This document shows, piece after piece, positions 31,042 through 42,675 of a stretch of 64,000 nucleotides of DNA. The first letter of the stretch is position 1; each line of letters begins with the position of its first letter. Origin of the DNA: Blastocystis hominis (Eukaryota > Sar > Bigyra > Opalinata > Blastocystidae). The position numbers and the translations under genes are program-made. The DNA lies in contig NW_013171816.1 in the NCBI RefSeq assembly GCF_000151665.1, positions 605,176-669,175 of the forward strand, read 5' to 3'. The notes under the pieces were generated by a model. That model was given only the letters and a program-made list of their open reading frames with translations. It did no database searches and was not told the DNA's origin.

Positions 31042-31162
31042 TGGCCAACAACAAAAATAATGGCGAGTGTTTTTGCAGTCTTATCCCCGCGATTCTAATT
31101 GTGTTTCCCAACAATTGGTATGCAATTGACAGCCTGCCTCTCCATCCAAAGATAGTCTCTGC

Positions 31163-31175
31163 AACAAACAAAACA
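31163..31175 (-). terminator. Poly(A) signal that makes the ITPK1 stop
   Basis: A phase-1 T at 31175 is followed by four bases and TGTTTGTT (31170-31163). Tail addition after the T gives UAA right after ...LRKCAK. Confidence 0.7.
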
Positions 31176-32224
31176 CTTTGCACACTTTCGAAGAATAAAC
31201 TCCCCAAACACTCGAGAAACATCGGGAAACCCGGTAAAAGAAGGGAATAAATTCACGTCAATACAGAAGACGCGTCCAGGATCCGCGGAATCCACAATGA
31301 AATCCACACCGATCAAGTCCATCTGTAGAATCTTCTCAATCTCCGTCACATACTTCGTGACCAGCTCGAGCGTCAGACTCTCCGTCTCTACAGGCTTTCC
31401 GTGGATGATCTCGTTGTTTTTCGTTTCGACCTCCGCAGATTTCGAAAACGACAATGGGCACTTCTTCAAGCGGTCGATCGTATACTTGTCGATCGGATTC
31501 TATCCGTCATTTCCTCGCAGAAATCGAACGTCGCAGTCCGATACGTTCGGGAGGGAGTATCGAATCTCTAAAAACGCCTTGTCGGCGATCGCGTAGGCTT
31601 TGTAAATCACGCCGTTGTGGTCTTTATACTCTTGAATCACCATGTCGATGTCATAGGACACGGGGAGAGAGCTGGGAGAGATGATCACTTCAATCACATG
31701 AGTCGAATCTCCGTTTTGCCATTCCGGCTTGACTAGAATAGGCAGAGCAATCTCTATGAGTGGAAGGGAGCAAGAAGGCGAACTTTCACGTTCTAGGAAC
31801 TCTCGAATGTTTTCACCCCTTGGGAGTACGGCGTATTTGGGAACGGAGAGAACATCACTTAGATGTCCATTCTGGATGGCTTGGGTAGCTACTTCGTAGG
31901 AGTAGGAGCGACGAACAAAGATATCCAGCTTCTCACAGTTGTCAATAAACATCAGGTTCGGGTGTAGCTTCTGGGTCTCTCGGAACCAAGCAATCATCCG
32001 ATCATTTTCTTCGCTTGGAACTCCCACCTGATCTCTATTATCTAGAACATTCTACGCCCATACGAGAGTTTATGGAGAATAGCATCCACTGGTTTCTGTT
32101 CAGAATAGGGAAGATCGATGTTTAGCCTGTAATACTCGATTCCCAGTTCAGGAAACATATCAAATATGTGAACATCATCTGATTTTTACACACAGCAGAT
32201 AACGAATACTTAATCGCTTCCATT
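31175..32224 (-). CDS. ITPK1: Inositol-tetrakisphosphate 1-kinase (ITPK1)
   Basis: This ATP-grasp kinase adds phosphate to the 1-position of inositol 3,4,5,6-tetrakisphosphate and related inositol phosphates. Visible parts are DDVHIFDMFPELGIEYYRLN, NRDQVGVPSEENDRMIAWF, LHPNLMFIDNCEKLD and RRSYSYEVATQAI (equivalent to the human DRSKSYELIRQI stretch). The ATP-grasp core follows: LPILVKPEWQNGDSTHVIEV (family PFVVKPxxAxG.SHxM), MVIQEYKDHNGVIYKAYAI and the metal-binding end LIGVDFIVDSADPGRVFCIDVNLFPSFTGFP (shown as adjoining parts of one strand-loop region). The N-terminal exon and start are not fixed; ATG 32224 is the best candidate. No genomic stop precedes the 3' signal, so the end ...RKCAK-T at 31175 should become UAA by polyadenylation. 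Without that, the frame would read 25 more codons into intergenic DNA. Confidence 0.85.
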
Positions 32225-32389
32225 TCCTTTCAGTAAGTAACAATCTATATGTTATGTCGTCCTCTAATTTATTCTTACCCGAGAGTAATCATCTGAATCA
32301 GATATAATAGGAATAATGCTGAAATATCATTCTTTCTTTGTAAGTGTAAATGAAATCATTTCCCTCCAAACTGAAATTTGTTACAAGTT

Positions 32390-34168
32390 ATGAGTCTGGA
32401 AAAACTGGAATCGGATTATTTGAATAGGAGGTAAGGAATGAAGAAATCTTGACAAAAAGAACGTTACACAGTCCATTCTCCTATGCAGAGTTTATACTCG
32501 TATTGCTTTGTTTCGAAGTGATTTATTAGAACAAAGAATTATCTCCAGGCAATACCACTACATTGGCTGACACTACCTATCAGCTGCGATTACGAAGCTA
32601 TGTCTTATCGCAAATGTGTTTATCCCTCCAAAAGGAAATGGGAGCCAAGTCGACTTCTGCCTCTGAGGTACATGAGGAACGTGAGGAACGACATGCGGTG
32701 AGTTCTTTTGTCAAGAAGCACAAAAAAGAGTATGGAATAGGAGTGTTATTTATTATTTTTATGTAGAGCAATTGAATGCCTCCATTCGCCTCCTTCCCTA
32801 CCTCCGCCTCCATCGATTCCATCTCCATCGGATTTCCTCGCTCTCTTTCAACAGGAGGAATACCGCAATGCTTATCGACTTCCACTCCAGCTTCCCCACT
32901 ACCAGCACGTACTGCTTCCTCACTGTGAAGCCCCTCCTCGCTACGTCCATTTCCACCGTCTAATCCGTCCCTTTACCATCATTTATGACCAAGACGATCC
33001 CATTCCCACAGAGATCCAACCCCAATTCGAACCCAGCCAACAGCAACAACAACAACAATTCATTCAAATTGAAATCCCTTCAACCAAAACAAACCGAACC
33101 AACCAATCCAAACAATCATCCTCTTCCAAACAATCCAAGCAATCATCCTCTTCCAAACAATCGTCCTCTTCCAAACCATCCAAAAAGACTCCACCTCCCT
33201 CCCTCTATAAACTCGAATCCTTTCTCTCCAACGATCAATTCCGATCCGCTCCCTTCTCCAAAAAGCGCGGCGTTCTCCCTCGCGACTCTCTCAACGTGTT
33301 TCATCCCCTCACCACCGCTTCTTCCTTCACTCATCACTCCCTTCTCCTCTATCTCCAACGCCGTCTTCGCTTCTCCAACGCAGAAAACCACGACTCCGAG
33401 ATAGAAGACGACGACGCTGATAACGACGACGAAAAAGAAGATTTGATCGAGGAAGAAGACGGTGAAGATGTCTATCGCACGTCAACACAGAGTAAAATCG
33501 ATCCCATCGTCGATGAGAGTCCTGCGAAAGCGCGTTTCCTAACGGATGAAGAGCTGTTGAGGCTTGTTGAAGAGGAAGAGCGGAAGAGAACACACGCAGA
33601 GCAGGTCAATCTCGCGCAGTTCATTGAGAATAAAGCGTGTGATGACGATTTGTTTGCAGATATGTTCGAAGTCGAAGCCGAGCCCAAGAGACCGCACATC
33701 GAATCCAATCGTATTGGTGAAGCACCTCTTTGACTGTAGAAGCCACGCAGACGAGCAAAGGATTTGTCGCGATCGTGAATCAACAGACAAACACCATTGG
33801 CAGAACCGTGCAAAAGGTGATCTCAGTGTGTTCATCTCCATAGCGTTAAAAATAGACAAAACAAATCGCTGACTGTATCCAGAACTTCCTTCACTCACAC
33901 ACAGCTTTGTAGGAGAGGAATGTTCATTTGATCGTAGTTCGTCCAAGCACGTTGTATCAGCGCTCTTGGAATATCAGGAAAGTTCATTGGGCCAGGTTTT
34001 ATTGTGAGAGAGGAAATGATCGAGTAGACATCCTATCCCAAGCTGCATAGTACAGTACTGTGGCTTCTCATTTGTCTCGTCCATTCATATAACGTTCAGA
34101 ACGAACCAAGAGTGTACGAGTTGAAACGAAGTGAAGACGAGATTGAAGTGATTCCACGGCAGTTTTAA
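32390..34168 (+). CDS. Unrecognised acidic protein with Ser-Lys repeat
   Basis: I do not recognise the family. From ATG 32390 (MSLEKLESDYLNRR) an intron of about 75 bases leads to VYTRIALFRSDLLEQRIISRQ. The middle part holds a Pro-rich segment (SPPSLPPPPSIPSP) and RYVHFHRLIRPFTIIYDQDD. A Gln run is followed by repeated QSKQSSSSKQ units (about 33090-33185). The folded-looking block YKLESFLSNDQFRSAPFSKK and SLNVFHPLTTASSF comes next, then a long acidic stretch and LTDEELLRLVEEEERKR. After a 23-base intron come ATQTSKGFVAIVNQQTNTIG and, further on, TKQIADCIQNFLHSH. The end NEPRVYELKRSEDEIEVIPR with TAA at 34166-34168 lies 58 bases before TGTTTGTT (34227). The composition suggests a nuclear regulatory protein, which is inference only. 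Splicing in 32460-32560 is unsettled. Confidence 0.5.
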
Positions 34169-34226
34169 AGCAGAATTGAATCAAAAAGATCAAAATATGT
34201 TGAACATGCCCCAAAATAGGACAAAC

Positions 34227-34234
34227 TGTTTGTT
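34227..34234 (+). terminator. Poly(A) motif before the ClpB gene
   Basis: TGTTTGTT lies 58 bases after the TAA of the unrecognised acidic-protein gene and 138 bases before the ClpB ATG. Confidence 0.55.
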
Positions 34235-34371
34235 TGAAACATGATACAAAGAGAAATGTTGAGAGAAAAGCCTTTTCCCGAAAATGGAAAACAGATTTGT
34301 TTGGATCATTCGAGATTGTTCCATGGGTTATCTTCGATTCTTTCTTCATAATATTAATTAAAATTGTAAAT

Positions 34372-37047
34372 ATGAGTATAAATCCAAAGCTATTTACTGC
34401 TTACACTCAAGATAATATCAGTGAAGCATTCAATGTGGCAAGATCTAATAGTAACCCAGAAGTTACGAATGTACACCTAGCTATTGCTATGCTAAAGGAT
34501 CCGAAAGGATTCCCCTATCTAGTCTGTCAAAAAGCTGAAATCGACGTGGAGTTGCTGAAGAAGAAGTTGAATGAGCAGTTGAAGAAGCTTCCCAAGCAAG
34601 ATCCTTTACCTGAAGAACTCTATGTCAGTGGAGCTCTTGGAAAGACTTTAAGTATTGCTCAGGAGAACGCTGCCTCGCAGAAGGACTCTCGTGTGGCTCA
34701 GGATCATGTGCTGGCTGCTATGTTTAACGACTCTACGATGAAATCCTTGTTCGAGAGTGTGGGTTTGACGAAGAAGAAGTTGGATAACGCTATTAAGGAG
34801 AAGAGAGGATCTGCTCAAGCCAATTCGGACGCTCCTGAAGGCGCGTACGACGCTTTGAATCAGTACGGAATTGATCTGGTGAAGCAGGCCGAGGAAGGAA
34901 AGATCGATCCTGTGATTGGCCGAGACGAGGAAATCCGTCGCGTGATCCGAATTCTGTGTCGTCGAACCAAGAACAACCCTGTTCTGATCGGTGAGCCTGG
35001 TGTGGGAAAGACCGCAATCGTGGAAGGTCTCGCGAACCGAATCGTCCAGGGCGATGTCCCTGAAACCCTTCGCGTTCGCTTGATCTCTCTGGATCTGGGA
35101 GCGCTGATCGCAGGTGCCAAATACCGTGGAGAATTCGAAGAGCGACTGAAGGCTGTGATGAACGAAGTGAAGCAGAGCGAGGGCAAAATCATTCTGTTCA
35201 TCGATGAAATGCACTTGCTTCTGGGCGCTGGAAAGACGGACGGCGCGATGGACGCTGCGAATCTGCTGAAGCCCATGCTGTCGCGAGGTGAATTGCGAGT
35301 CATCGGCGCTACGACACTGGAGGAATACAAGAAATACGTTGAGAAGGACGCCGCGTTCGAGCGACGATTCCAGCAAGTGTATGTGGGCGAACCCAGCGTG
35401 GAGGACACCGTGAGTATTCTGCGAGGCTTGAAAGATCGCTATGAGCGATATCACGGCGTTCGCATCGATGACTCGGCGCTGGTTTTGGCTGCGAAATTGT
35501 CGCATCGATACATCCAGGATCGATTCCTGCCCGATAAGGCGATCGATCTCGTGGATGAGGCGTGCGCGAACATTCGCGTGCAGCTGGACAGCCAGCCCGA
35601 GGAGATCGATCGACTGGAGCGCAAGCAGCTGCAGCTGGAGATCGAGCAGACGGCGATGGAGAACGAGAAGGACGAAGCCAGCAAAGCGCGGTTAGAGAAG
35701 GTGAAGGAGGAGCTGCAGGAAGTGAGAGAGCAGTTGAAGCCGCTGATGATGCGCCATGAGAAAGAGAAGGAAGGAATGGACGAGCTCCGCCGATTGAAGA
35801 ATAAAGTCGCGGAGACGCAGAACAAAATCGAAGCGGCCAAGCGAGTGCACGACACGGCGCGTGCCTCCGACCTTCAGTATTACGTGCTTCCCGACTTGGA
35901 AGAAGCGATTAAGCGCCAAGAAGAGGAGATCGAGAAGCAGAAAGACTCGCGAATGCTCAAAGAAGAAGTGACTGCGAACGACATTTGCCACGTGGTGAGC
36001 AACTGGACGGGCATTCCGATGGATCGCCTCAGCACTTCCGACCGCGATCGCTTGATCCAGCTCCCGCAGCGACTCAGCGAGAAGGTTGTTGGACAATCGG
36101 CGGCCATCGAGGCGGTCAGCAACGCCATTCTTCGCTCCCGCGCGGGGCTTTCGCGCGAAGGAAAGCCGACCGGCTGCTTCCTCTTCCTGGGTCCCACCGG
36201 CGTGGGCAAGACCGAGCTGGCGAAGAAACTGGCGCTGGAGCTGTTCAACGATGAGAAGCACATCGTGCGAATCGATATGTCGGAGTACATGGAGAAACAC
36301 TCCGTGTCGCGATTGGTCGGCGCGCCTCCAGGCTACGTGGGCTACGAAGAGGGCGGTGAATTGACCGAAGCGGTGCGTCGCCGTCCGTACAACGTGATTC
36401 TGCTGGATGAAGTGGAGAAGGCGCATCCGGATGTGTGGAATCTGTTCTTGCAGGTGTTCGACGATGGACGACTGACCGACAAACAAGGCCGAACGGTGGA
36501 TTTCTCGAACACGGTGATCATCATGACGTCGAATTTGGGCGCGGATATCTTGCTGGAAGATGTGGAGCGACAGAGACGGACGCGATCGAATGAGGGATTG
36601 TGCGAGGAGTATCCGTCTGCGCGAAGAGTCGCGGTCACTCCCGGCATTAGCGAGGAAGCGGAGAAGCGCGTGATGCAGGTGATTCGAAGCCACTTCCGAC
36701 CCGAGTTTTTGAACCGACTGGACGAGATCATCATGTTCAATCCACTGGGATATGAGCAGATGAAGAAGGTGATGAAGCTCCAGATTGACGAGCTGAACGA
36801 TCGGCTGAAGGAGCAGAATATGGCACTGGAGGCGGACGATTCGGCGCTGGAGAAGATCATGGAGGACGCGTACGATCCGCTGTATGGAGCGCGTCCGTTG
36901 AAGCGCTACATCGAGAGAGCGATCGTTACCGACTTGAGCAAGCGGCTGATTGCGGGAACGATCATCCCTGGATTCATTTACACTCTCTCTGCAAAGAACG
37001 GTGTGTTCGAGTATACTTCAACTGGCAAAGCGTATCATAGCAAGTAA
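34372..37047 (+). CDS. CLPB: ClpB/HSP101-type disaggregase
   Basis: This hexameric AAA+ chaperone pulls proteins out of aggregates with Hsp70. One uninterrupted exon of 891 codons starts at ATG 34372 ([15 protein letters not shown]). Order of domains: ClpN repeats (residues about 1-150, [24 protein letters not shown]); AAA-1 with Walker [14 protein letters not shown] (~207) and Walker [16 protein letters not shown]; the coiled middle domain (about 410-530, rich in Lys/Glu); and AAA-2 with Walker [13 protein letters not shown] (~607), Walker [13 protein letters not shown] and [12 protein letters not shown]. The length and domains match fungal and plant HSP101/HSP104. There is no N-terminal presequence in frame, so a cytosolic location is likely. 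The lack of introns is notable beside its neighbours. An insertion after [20 protein letters not shown] is longer than in bacterial ClpB. The stop is TAA at 37045. Confidence 0.97.
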   Translation: MSINPKLFTAYTQDNISEAFNVARSNSNPEVTNVHLAIAMLKDPKGFPYLVCQKAEIDVELLKKKLNEQLKKLPKQDPLPEELYVSGALGKTLSIAQENAASQKDSRVAQDHVLAAMFNDSTMKSLFESVGLTKKKLDNAIKEKRGSAQANSDAPEGAYDALNQYGIDLVKQAEEGKIDPVIGRDEEIRRVIRILCRRTKNNPVLIGEPGVGKTAIVEGLANRIVQGDVPETLRVRLISLDLGALIAGAKYRGEFEERLKAVMNEVKQSEGKIILFIDEMHLLLGAGKTDGAMDAANLLKPMLSRGELRVIGATTLEEYKKYVEKDAAFERRFQQVYVGEPSVEDTVSILRGLKDRYERYHGVRIDDSALVLAAKLSHRYIQDRFLPDKAIDLVDEACANIRVQLDSQPEEIDRLERKQLQLEIEQTAMENEKDEASKARLEKVKEELQEVREQLKPLMMRHEKEKEGMDELRRLKNKVAETQNKIEAAKRVHDTARASDLQYYVLPDLEEAIKRQEEEIEKQKDSRMLKEEVTANDICHVVSNWTGIPMDRLSTSDRDRLIQLPQRLSEKVVGQSAAIEAVSNAILRSRAGLSREGKPTGCFLFLGPTGVGKTELAKKLALELFNDEKHIVRIDMSEYMEKHSVSRLVGAPPGYVGYEEGGELTEAVRRRPYNVILLDEVEKAHPDVWNLFLQVFDDGRLTDKQGRTVDFSNTVIIMTSNLGADILLEDVERQRRTRSNEGLCEEYPSARRVAVTPGISEEAEKRVMQVIRSHFRPEFLNRLDEIIMFNPLGYEQMKKVMKLQIDELNDRLKEQNMALEADDSALEKIMEDAYDPLYGARPLKRYIERAIVTDLSKRLIAGTIIPGFIYTLSAKNGVFEYTSTGKAYHSK

Positions 37048-37082
37048 TCGTTATCATTAGTGTGTGTATAATTAGTGTTTTC

Positions 37083-37099
37083 TCTTTGTTGAACAAACA
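37083..37099. terminator. Palindromic 3' signal, ClpB and C2-protein genes
   Basis: CTTTGTTGAACAAACA contains TTTGTT-G-AACAAA, an inverted repeat. It offers CTTTGTTG to the plus-strand ClpB transcript and TGTTTGTT (37099-37092) to the minus-strand C2-protein transcript. Confidence 0.55.
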
Positions 37100-37118
37100 A
37101 TCCTAAACTGGCTGTTTC

Positions 37119-39377
37119 TCATTCTGGAACTACAGTTACTCGATTATTGTCACTGTAGTGGACATTAATCACAGAAGGACCGATCGCGATGGGCGCCTGT
37201 GTAGGCACATCAGGCAGCATGTCCATTCGAATGCCTCCATCGAACAGTGAAGGCGTCTCGCTCAGATCCACCCGCAGAGACGACCCACCGTGCACCACCG
37301 TAGGAGTTTGTATCACAGCGGGAGCTACCCGCGATACAGTCGCTAGATTGGAGACTGGTGCCAGATTGGACACGGACTCGGGAGCAGGGTTCACCACGAC
37401 GGGAACCGTCTCAGAAGGAGGCTGTGCATGCTGAGTTGAATGCACAGTAGGATAAACTCCTTCATTTAGAACACTGTTGAGCTCGACATCGTCCGGCACC
37501 AACGCATCTAAAAACGCATCTTCCTTCATCAAGACGTCATTCGCGTCATCAATGACAATCACGCCGCCTCCAGCGAGCTTTCCATCGGGAATTGGAGCTG
37601 GTTTGGACGATTTGGCGGCGTTGGGAAGATCAATATGGAAGCTCGGAATCGGCTGGACAGGCGAGATCGACTTCGGCGTCGAGCTGTATTGATTTGAAAT
37701 CGCGGACACCGGCGTGGCGTGCAGCGAAGGAACCTGCTGCGACATCGTGGAGGCTTTGCTGTCAGGCACGAGGCTTCCATCCTGGAGAGGAGCCGGGTTG
37801 ACCGCCGAAGCGAGAGGGTTTGTGAGTCGTGGCGTGGTGAGCGTGGCCGTGGAGGACCGTCGAGCTTCCGGCAGCGATGAGCGATGAGGATTGACGAGCG
37901 AAGGGACCGACAGAGAGGAGCGTGGAGAGGGATTGGAGAGGTGAGAAGGCGTGGCGGAGGGAACAACGGTCGGGAAGATGGCATGAGCCGGAGCTGATTG
38001 CTGTGGCGCTTCTGGCTTTTCTAAGGGTCAGTCGATTCCGTGTTGGCCTACGAAGACCATTTGGGTGCTGGGGTTCTTCAATGGATTGCGACTGGATCAG
38101 AATGGGTTCTTGGCTCTGATTCAAACTGCTGTTCAAGGTATAGAACACGGTCTGAGTCGGAGGCAGCTCTGGAATGGGCGGCTCTTCTTCGATGACAGCC
38201 GTGGTATCGATAACAGACGGAGTCTGCGTGGGGCAATAATCCGTCACATCCAGCGTCGTGACGTGAATATTACTGTTATCAGGCTCTGGATTGTAGGAAT
38301 CGACCAAGAGCGATTTTGTTGGAAGCACATGGGCTTGCGAAATGGGCTCGGACACGATCTGGACGGCCTCTGCGGGGCGAGCAGCGTACTGAGGAGAATG
38401 AGGACTGTATTGAGCAGGCTGGGCGTATTGAACAGGCTGGGCGTATTGAGCAGGCTGCGCATACTGAACAGGCTGGGCGTACTGGACAGGCTGAGCATAT
38501 TGGACAGGCTGAGCGTGCTGAGCATACTGGACAGGCTGAGCGTACTGAACCGTCTGCACCTCGGGCTGAGCAACAGGCTGAGCTTCAAGCTGAATGGCTG
38601 GCTGGGCTTCAAGCTGAATGGCCGGCTGGGCTTCGGACTGGGCGGCAATCTGAGCAGCAGGCTGGAGAGTTGCCTACACGTAAAAACCACATCTCAAACA
38701 CACCGAAGGCGTGGCCACATCATCGACAGAGGAGATCACCTGCTCATTCACGGCCGATTTCGTGTAGACCAGCACCGAAGAGCACGCCAACTCCGTCATT
38801 TTACACCACTTTCCTCTCAACTACGCATAAGCAAGCCAACGAACCCCTACCTGAAGTACGTTCTCCTGCTCTTCAGCCTGTTTAAGCTCACTCAGCGGCA
38901 CGCGGCATTCACCAATGTAGTTATCCTTTCCCCAATACATCGCCACATCCAAGTGGTCTGTTTTGATATCCTCATAGGGAAGCAAGAGACGGATATGAAG
39001 GTCATCTACGCATCAGGAAAAACGAGCGTAATAGACCTTGATCGTATAATACTCGAGACCTTCCTAAAGAAGTGTGCTTGGAAAAAACTTCAACGTAAAA
39101 TCCCTTTAACCTCCATTTTTCCTTCTATTCATAACCAGAGTACACCAACACACACGGGGATTGTAGAGTTTAACAATCGGAGACTGATATACTTCACCTT
39201 GTCATCCGCCCCTAAATTCTTTGGGACGGAAAAGGTAGAAGTGAAGGAAACATACTGAATTTGAAGCCATAATTTGCAGTATGCTGAGTCCTTTTTGAGT
39301 TTTTTGCAAACGACAGAGTAGGGGCCCCAAATAAGGCTTTTCTGTCGAAAATGGGTATCTACCGAATAAGAGGCCAT
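37119..39377 (-). CDS. C2-domain protein with YAQPVQ repeats
   Basis: The N-terminal third reads like a C2 domain: EGLEYYTIKVYYAR, DDLHIRLLLPYEDIKTDHLD and VAMYWGKDNYIGECRVPLSEL, the family pattern for the last strands and the calcium-loop region. C2 domains bind membrane phospholipids, often with calcium. After KWCKMTELACSSVLVYTK and an Ala/Gln/Pro stretch come about nine tandem copies of VQYAQP (about 38400-38560). A long Ser/Pro-rich, low-complexity tail follows, with an acidic patch (IDDANDVLMKEDAFLDALVP). A 31-base intron (GTAGGC...CCTTAG, near 38050) restores the frame NGLQKPEAPQQSAP. The stop is TGA at 37121-37119, and TGTTTGTT follows 20 bases later. The N-terminal exons (38680-39377) are only partly settled. 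The repeat tail might bind coat or SH3 proteins, but this is a guess. Confidence 0.6.
38400..38560 (-). repeat. VQYAQP coding repeat
   Basis: Tandem 18-base units encode VQYAQP or AQYAQP with few changes. They lie in the middle of the C2-domain protein gene. The near identity of the units suggests recent expansion. Confidence 0.85.
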
Positions 39378-40209
39378 TGCCTTCCTAGAAGTGATAATGA
39401 TTACGAAGGTACTAACGGATGCTTGGCAAACCCCTTGTCGTTCATTACATATATAGTCAGGGGATTATTCTGATAACTCTCTAAGGAACATTCAAACGCA
39501 AAGCACAAGTCAAAGTAAACGTCTTTTCCGCCTTTACAGTACGAAGACTTTTTTTCCTCATCTCCGAATTTGACCTAGTTCCTAACGATAGAAATCCAAT
39601 CAAACTAAAATTTTATTTCTTCGATCTCCTGCAAACTCAACTCCTCGTATACAACTAACTAATAAATATCCATCGGACGACATTGACTACAAACAAAATG
39701 AGGAATATTGGTTACTGAACAAAATGAACGGGTTTTGGTATATCCGAAAAACAAGTGATATTGAACATATTACACTTTACACTTGATTACTCACTTTATT
39801 TAAAATAATAGGATGCGATCAGTCGAACAACATCGGTAGTCACTAGTTTTTGCCGAGTACTCGCTACTAGATACCGCCATTATAGATAAATGTTGTTGTA
39901 CACAAAATAAGATGTATTGTACACCGTGTTTCAAGTTAATTTTGATTTGGATTGATCAATTCCTGAATATATACATATTTCATATTATATATTCAGTGAG
40001 ATTCATTTTGTATGATATAAAGGCGAAAAAACAGAATGGTACGATTGAAGTATGAAAATGATTTTTAGAATGAGGAAAATGCAAAGCATACAAGGGAGAT
40101 TCCTTCCGAGCAACAAGGAGTCGTACCACTGTATTCCAGTAATAGAATGGGTAATTCAAGGAAAAAGTCGAATAAGAGTTATGAAAAACGAGGAAAGTGA
40201 CACATAGAA
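39378..40209. other. Gene-free, AT-rich intergenic region
   Basis: This region lies between the start of the C2-protein gene (minus) and the next plus-strand gene, so it should contain both promoters. It is AT-rich with stops in all frames, and no open frame of note or RNA gene is seen. The stretch 39960-40020 is almost pure A/T. At 832 bases it is long for this genome. Confidence 0.5.
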
Positions 40210-42625
40210 ATGAAATCTACGGCGCAAAAACAAGTTTTGATAAAACAGCTTCCAACGCTCGTACCACAGGAGAAAACGCAACAGCAGAGCAGCAAATCTT
40301 GCTTGAAGCATGGAAATATTATGTATCCTATTGTGTGCCATATGAAAGCTTTTCCTGTCTTCATTCCAAAGTATTCCTTGTATTTTCCTTGGCCGAGTGA
40401 TGGTGTGAAAACTTCTGTGCTATCGAATCCTGTCAAAACAGGAAATACTCCAGAGCATATTGATCCGCACTTAAATCACGCATCTTGGACTAGTGCTTCA
40501 TCATCTACTTTTAACTCTTCTCCAATAGACAGCAAGAGAAACGGCCCGAGTGCTTTGGGCATTATTACCCAGTCAAAGAAGGCAAAACTCCACGTGGCTG
40601 ATAAGGAAAGGGGCAACGATTCCACATCGATTTTCGATCTGCCTTCAGATAACACTACTCCTGCTTCTCCATCGGCAAACTCTCTCCAGTTTCCTTATCC
40701 TTCTTCTTCTGACCAAACGGGAAACTTGGGACAAACGAACGAGAAGAGTTTGAATAAAGCGGACTATCATGGAGATATATACGGCATTAACCGAGATGGA
40801 AAACAACCCAACAACCAATTATCTGTCGGTTTTTCTCAGCTAGAAGAAACCCAAAGCAAACCAATCATTGAGGACTACACCCAATTTGCTTGCTACAAGC
40901 CAATTTATATATCAGCAATAAGGGATTACTCTGGATTTCTTACTACTGAAACGCCAATCCATAGCGAAAAGCAAGCAATACAATCGAGTTTAGTCAACGA
41001 GGAAAATCCCGAGAAAAAAGCGAATCTGAATTCCACATCCATCGAAGAGCGAGAAGAAGGAGAAATCTCTTCCTGCGACTCTCTTCCTGGCGATTTGGAT
41101 TCAGAACATGATTCTGTGTCAGCGAGTAGTACCAATCTATCAAACGATAAGACAGCAGAACAGAAGAATCGTTCCATCGGAAACAATCAAATGGGAGAAA
41201 CAACCCTTCCTACGAGTCATTCAAAGAATTCTTCGACCATCGATAGCGACGGTAAGAAATGGCCCAATGATTTGTTTGAATCGGATCCTGCTCAAGCTCC
41301 ATCAAATACCAATGATAGTAAATTCGAAAACTCGAGTCCTCAAGAAAATATTCGAGACTCTAGATATGAGAATAACCAAACTGCTATTCGTGATGAAAAT
41401 GATAACAGTGCTATTCATAATGAAGAGAAAAATGACTATTTCCGTGGTTCTGATGATGATTATGACTCTGAGTACAGACAAAGACATCGACATCGACATC
41501 GAAGCGATCATGATTATGAGCGTGACCAACAATCCAGAAGACATAGCAGTAGATCTTATTCTTCCAAAAGAAGGCATTCAAAAGAAGAAGAAGAAGAAGA
41601 AGATGGTGATGATGTTGAAGAAGAAGAAGAATCAACCTCTCAAAGCGATCTCGAAGAGGAAAATTCAATGTTAGAAAAGCTGCGAAAGGTTTCTCATTTA
41701 TGGAGAAAGAAAGAGCGTTGGCTCTCCAAGTTTCCTTCAGAAGAAGGCGAAGTTCCTATTGAAAACGTGAAGAAGTCCTTTTTCACCAAAGAGGGAATCG
41801 ACTTATTGAGTAAATCATCTCTTATCCATTCATCTTAGATCTCACAGCCGATGAAAAGCAGTTTCTAGACAGTCTGGAGAAGAGACATCGAGAGAAGTGG
41901 AATGCTCGACATGGCCTTACTGACTCGGCAAGTTATGTCAACTTACTCAAAGAAGAAATCCTTCAAGCTCTCCAAGACTCCGCCTCTCGCGCTCCAGAGA
42001 AAAGCGAGGATGATCCCGACCCTTGGTCAAGCGTAAAGGTGCACAAGCAACGACTAAAACAGTTTCGGCAACGTCGTCGTGTGGTGATCCCGTTCCAACC
42101 ATCTCCCGATGTGATCGATCACACGTACTACCCTCCCGATGTTTATCTTCGCTACACTTTTGTTTTCACAATCCCAGGCAACGAGGCTTCCTCTTCTCTT
42201 TCTGCTGCCGTTCCTAAACGCCAGGAAGAGTCTCATCGAGAGCATCCGAAATCTCTGCAGGCTGACGATGATTCGATCATAGTAAAAGGATATAAGCCAT
42301 GGAAGAAGAATGAAAGCCAGTCGAAGCAGGAAATTCGAGAGCAAGCGCTACCTGCTTCCTTTCGAAAACGAGTTTGTTAGGGATTTTTACTTTATTTTTA
42401 GTTAGAGGAAGTTCGGCTGGAAGAGGTAAAAGCAACGGTGCGTCTGCAACGGACGTTCGACTTTGTCCACAAAACGGAAAGGGAGATTGAAGAAAAAAAG
42501 CAGCAACTTCAAAACGACATGGTAGTTTCCTAATCTAAGAATATCTGATCGTGTAGGAAAGGCATAAGAAATTAGTAATGAATTTGGAAAAGAAGATCAA
42601 AGAAAACTCGGTAGAGAAGAGATAA
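40210..42625 (+). CDS. Unrecognised Ser/Asp-rich coiled-coil protein
   Basis: The family is not recognised. It starts at ATG 40210 (MKSTAQKQVLIKQLPTLVPQ). The first 540 residues are mostly low complexity: Ser/Asn/Asp-rich, with a REEGEISS motif, a His-Arg run (QRHRHRHRSDH), an RS-like patch (RRHSSRSYSSKRRHSK) and a Glu run. After a 29-base intron (GTAAAT...TCTTAG at about 41809) comes a more ordered part: LTADEKQFLDSLEKRHREKW, DPWSSVKVHKQRLKQFRQRR and VVIPFQPSPDVIDHTYYPPD. Introns of about 30 and 35 bases lead to a C-terminal coiled coil (LEEVRLEEVKATVRLQRTFD, KTEREIEEKKQQLQNDMERH) ending at TAA 42623. EEGEI and RS-like stretches are common in splicing or chromatin proteins, so a nuclear role is possible. 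The ARL2 start lies only 50 bases downstream. Confidence 0.6.
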
Positions 42626-42675
42626 TGATATGAATATGTGAAGGGTTTGATTATGTAAATTATTATTCTATTTCA

